A DNA stretch of 64,000 bases from NCBI RefSeq assembly GCF_905475345.1, contig NC_066586.1, positions 5,989,900-6,053,899 of the forward strand, written 5' to 3'. Below the pieces are notes generated by a model. That model saw nothing but the letters and a program-made list of their open reading frames with translations, did not search any database and was not told the origin of the DNA. Both the position numbers and the translations under genes were made by a program. Source of the DNA: Vespula vulgaris. Taxonomy: Eukaryota; Arthropoda; Insecta; Hymenoptera; Vespidae. This document shows positions 61,923 through 64,000 of this stretch, piece by piece. Positions within the stretch are counted from its first letter, which is position 1. Each line of letters begins with the position of its first letter.

Positions 61923-63197
61923 TTTCGTCCTTCTACAACGTTAAAAACTATTATACTAACAGAAACATACAAAAGAAAGTAATCATTTTGTTTATTATCT
62001 CCCTTATCTTCCTCTCTCTTTCTTTCTTTATTTTACCATTTTTCAACGATAAATTCTATGATAAGAGCAAAGAAAAAAGAAAAGAACATGAAAGAAACGT
62101 AAGAGACAGAAAAAGAGAGAGAGAGAGAGAGAAAGAAAGAGAGACAAAGAGTGAGAAAAAGAGAGATAGAGAGAGAGAGATCATTTTGTTCACTCGACAG
62201 GTAAAAGCAAATACCAATGGAATATCGATATTTCAAGACTAGAAAGTTGTTTATATCGGTACGTCCAGAATACAAGGCAAGTATATATCTCCCATAACAT
62301 CAGTACGGAACATTAAATATAGAGGACAAATGTCAGCCATAGAGATATACATTGTACTATTCCTTCGAATACATTCCATTCAATACATGTTCGATCGTTT
62401 CTTAGATCATAGAAACATTATAAAAGAAGACGAACGCACTCGTCAACGTTTGTTAGATCCCTATCGATATCACAGAGGTATCCTTATTGATGATATCCTT
62501 ACGTTCGATATTTGTAAATAATATCAAACAGAAATCCCATAGATCGTGTTAAATTCATCTTCCATTTATACCACGTGTAAACGAATATAGATACTGTATG
62601 TAACCCTGGAAGGGCATTCCATTAGTACAGTATGGCTTAGATGTATGTACTACGTGCGATGCTTTCCGATGAGAAAATAAGACAAGATCGATAAGATTCA
62701 TATCCCGTTTGGATGATGAAGTAGGATGGCAGCTCGTAATCGAAGTCGTACGCTTCAAGTTCAAACTTCTCGAAAGTTTGTAACACGCGAAATGAAAATA
62801 ATTAATCGTCTTTCTGTTACTATATAGTATTATTCGTTATCACATTTTCGTATCCTATTTCGAGTCCCTTCGAGAATATAGGACATTGCTTCGTTCGCTT
62901 ATCTACCCTAACATTTGTATGGTATATACGACCGTTCCACGACGAAGGACAGTAAACACCCTTTCAACAAAATTCTAAGGCGTTGAAAAAAAAGAAATAC
63001 ATAAATAAATAAATAAGTAATAGTTAAATAAAAAAGGTACTCGTCGTAAATGCGATTCGTCGGAAAACTCGTGAGATGATTATCTTGATGAGAAACGATA
63101 ATAATTTAAAGTAGATAATTATCTAATCACGTATAGTCACTGCTCGTTTACTTCACGTTTATTCTTTAACTAATTTGTTATCTTTGAATTCGATCAA

Positions 63198-63201
<4 letters not shown>

Positions 63202-63263
<62 letters not shown>
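63202..63263. repeat. (TC)n microsatellite
   Basis: About 30 TC units with one TTT interruption. Confidence 0.95.
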
Positions 63264-63440
63264 ACTACCTATTTTATAATTAAGGACAATTTATTATATT
63301 CTCTTCATAGACCATGAGTAAGCAATCATGGCTGACGTCGTTAGAATTCATTTTAGAAACCATGAAGAATTATGATCTCGGCAAAAGTCACGCTCGTAAA
63401 TTTGCGGACTGCAATCGGAGGGTAAGAAGGCGGAGGCTAA

Positions 63441-63543
63441 GAGAGAGAGAGAGAGAGAGATAGACAGAGAGAGAGCGCGAGAGAGGGTGGAAGGGAGAGA
63501 GGGAGGAGGTGGAGTTCACGCAGGAACGAAAACGGGTAGGAAG

Positions 63544-63580
<37 letters not shown>
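63441..63580. repeat. GA-rich region with two (GA)n cores
   Basis: Pure GA at 63441-63460 and about 63547-63578, with GA/GGA-rich sequence between. Confidence 0.9.
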
Positions 63581-63753
63581 AGAGAGTGGAATGCAGCGAA
63601 TGGAGGGCGTGGATCGTTCATCGATTAATTCTTTTGGAGTTTGCAAATTGTTCCGAGTACTACGCCTTCTCCGATTGCAATCTCCGATCGCGTGACTTTC
63701 TATGAGAACAACCAAGAGCTTTAGCGATTTACGATCGTATGTTACCTACATAT

Positions 63754-63790
63754 GTTGTTGTTGTTGTTGTTATTGTTATTGTTGTTGTTT
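63754..63790. repeat. (TTG)n microsatellite
   Basis: TTG units with two TTATTG interruptions. Confidence 0.95.
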
Positions 63791-64000
63791 TTCTTTATTT
63801 TTTTTCCTTTTTTTTTCTTTTTTTTCAATAAAACGCAATTACATCTCCGATTTCGTTTATTGATAACGTGGTAACGTACAACCACATAGGTAAAAAAAGT
63901 CGTAACTATTTGAAATTCATTAAAATTTGATATATCGATCTTATTCGTGACGTTTACTTCGAACTATTTCATTATTACGTTTTTATAGTATTGTAATTGA

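Larger units (their letters stand above)
56115..64000 (-). other. Calx: Upstream Calx intron, partial (at least 7.9 kb)
   Basis: The exon at 56114 starts with the last base of a split codon after an AG, so this region is intron until the next upstream exon, which I do not find before 64000. It holds AT, TC/GA, TTA, GAC and TTG microsatellites and several open frames that are translated repeats. A 112-codon minus-strand frame at 59830-59492 ends in a poly-Phe run and is not recognised. No CBD1 or upstream CBD2 motif (such as NDE before KT) was seen. Confidence 0.75.

Noticed and set aside
62640..62800. Minus-strand frame reading FEKFELEAYDFDYELPSYF
   Set aside because: No splice sites at sensible places, no start codon and no family match.
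63314..63463. Plus-strand 49-codon frame starting MSKQSWLTSLEF followed by a possible donor
   Set aside because: It runs into a GA microsatellite and stops; no supporting promoter or downstream exon.

Overview
This window comes from an animal nuclear genome, most likely an insect and probably a hymenopteran. The intron-rich gene, canonical GT-AG splice sites, AT-rich DNA and very dense microsatellites all point that way. The order is an inference from composition and protein resemblance, and no search was possible. There are no bacterial-style operons, and I recognised no tRNA, rRNA or CRISPR array.

One gene can be identified with confidence: the 3' half of a sodium/calcium exchanger (NCX, SLC8 family; Drosophila Calx) on the minus strand. 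Six coding exons, in transcript order, are 56114-56023, 37165-36974, 33339-33145, 14275-14117, 8679-8508 and 6331-6127. Their phases join without a break into 337 C-terminal residues plus a stop codon. They cover the end of the second Calx-beta (CBD2) domain, the remaining cytoplasmic loop, and all C-terminal membrane segments including the alpha-2 ion-binding repeat. The N-terminal membrane half, CBD1 and most of CBD2 must lie beyond 64000. A strong splice donor about 105 nt after the stop codon suggests an intron in the 3' UTR.

Layout: 1-6018 is 3' flank (or 3' UTR intron); 6127-56114 holds the six exons, separated by introns of about 2.2, 5.4, 18.9, 3.6 and 18.9 kb; 56115-64000 is intron leading to upstream exons outside the window. 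The introns contain long AT, TC/GA, CATA, TTA and CTT microsatellites and several diverged tandem arrays (period about 360 bp at 42.6-43.6 kb, about 105-125 bp at 47.3-47.7 kb, 106 bp at 33.6-33.8 kb, 57 bp at 9.0 kb). They also hold a hAT-like miniature element with an 8-bp target duplication (41306-41587) and a three-copy family of Tc1/mariner-like miniature elements (13822-14036, 19447-19645, 54905-55060).

I found no convincing second protein gene on either strand. Most other open frames are translated microsatellites. The observations most worth checking are a candidate cassette ('poison') exon at 18057-18178, the 3' UTR donor, the CBD2 exon that matches the alternatively spliced exon of vertebrate SLC8A1, a pure glycine run encoded in exon 33145-33339, and a repeat-built open frame with a signal-peptide-like start at 8871-9188. 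No new biological system is evident.
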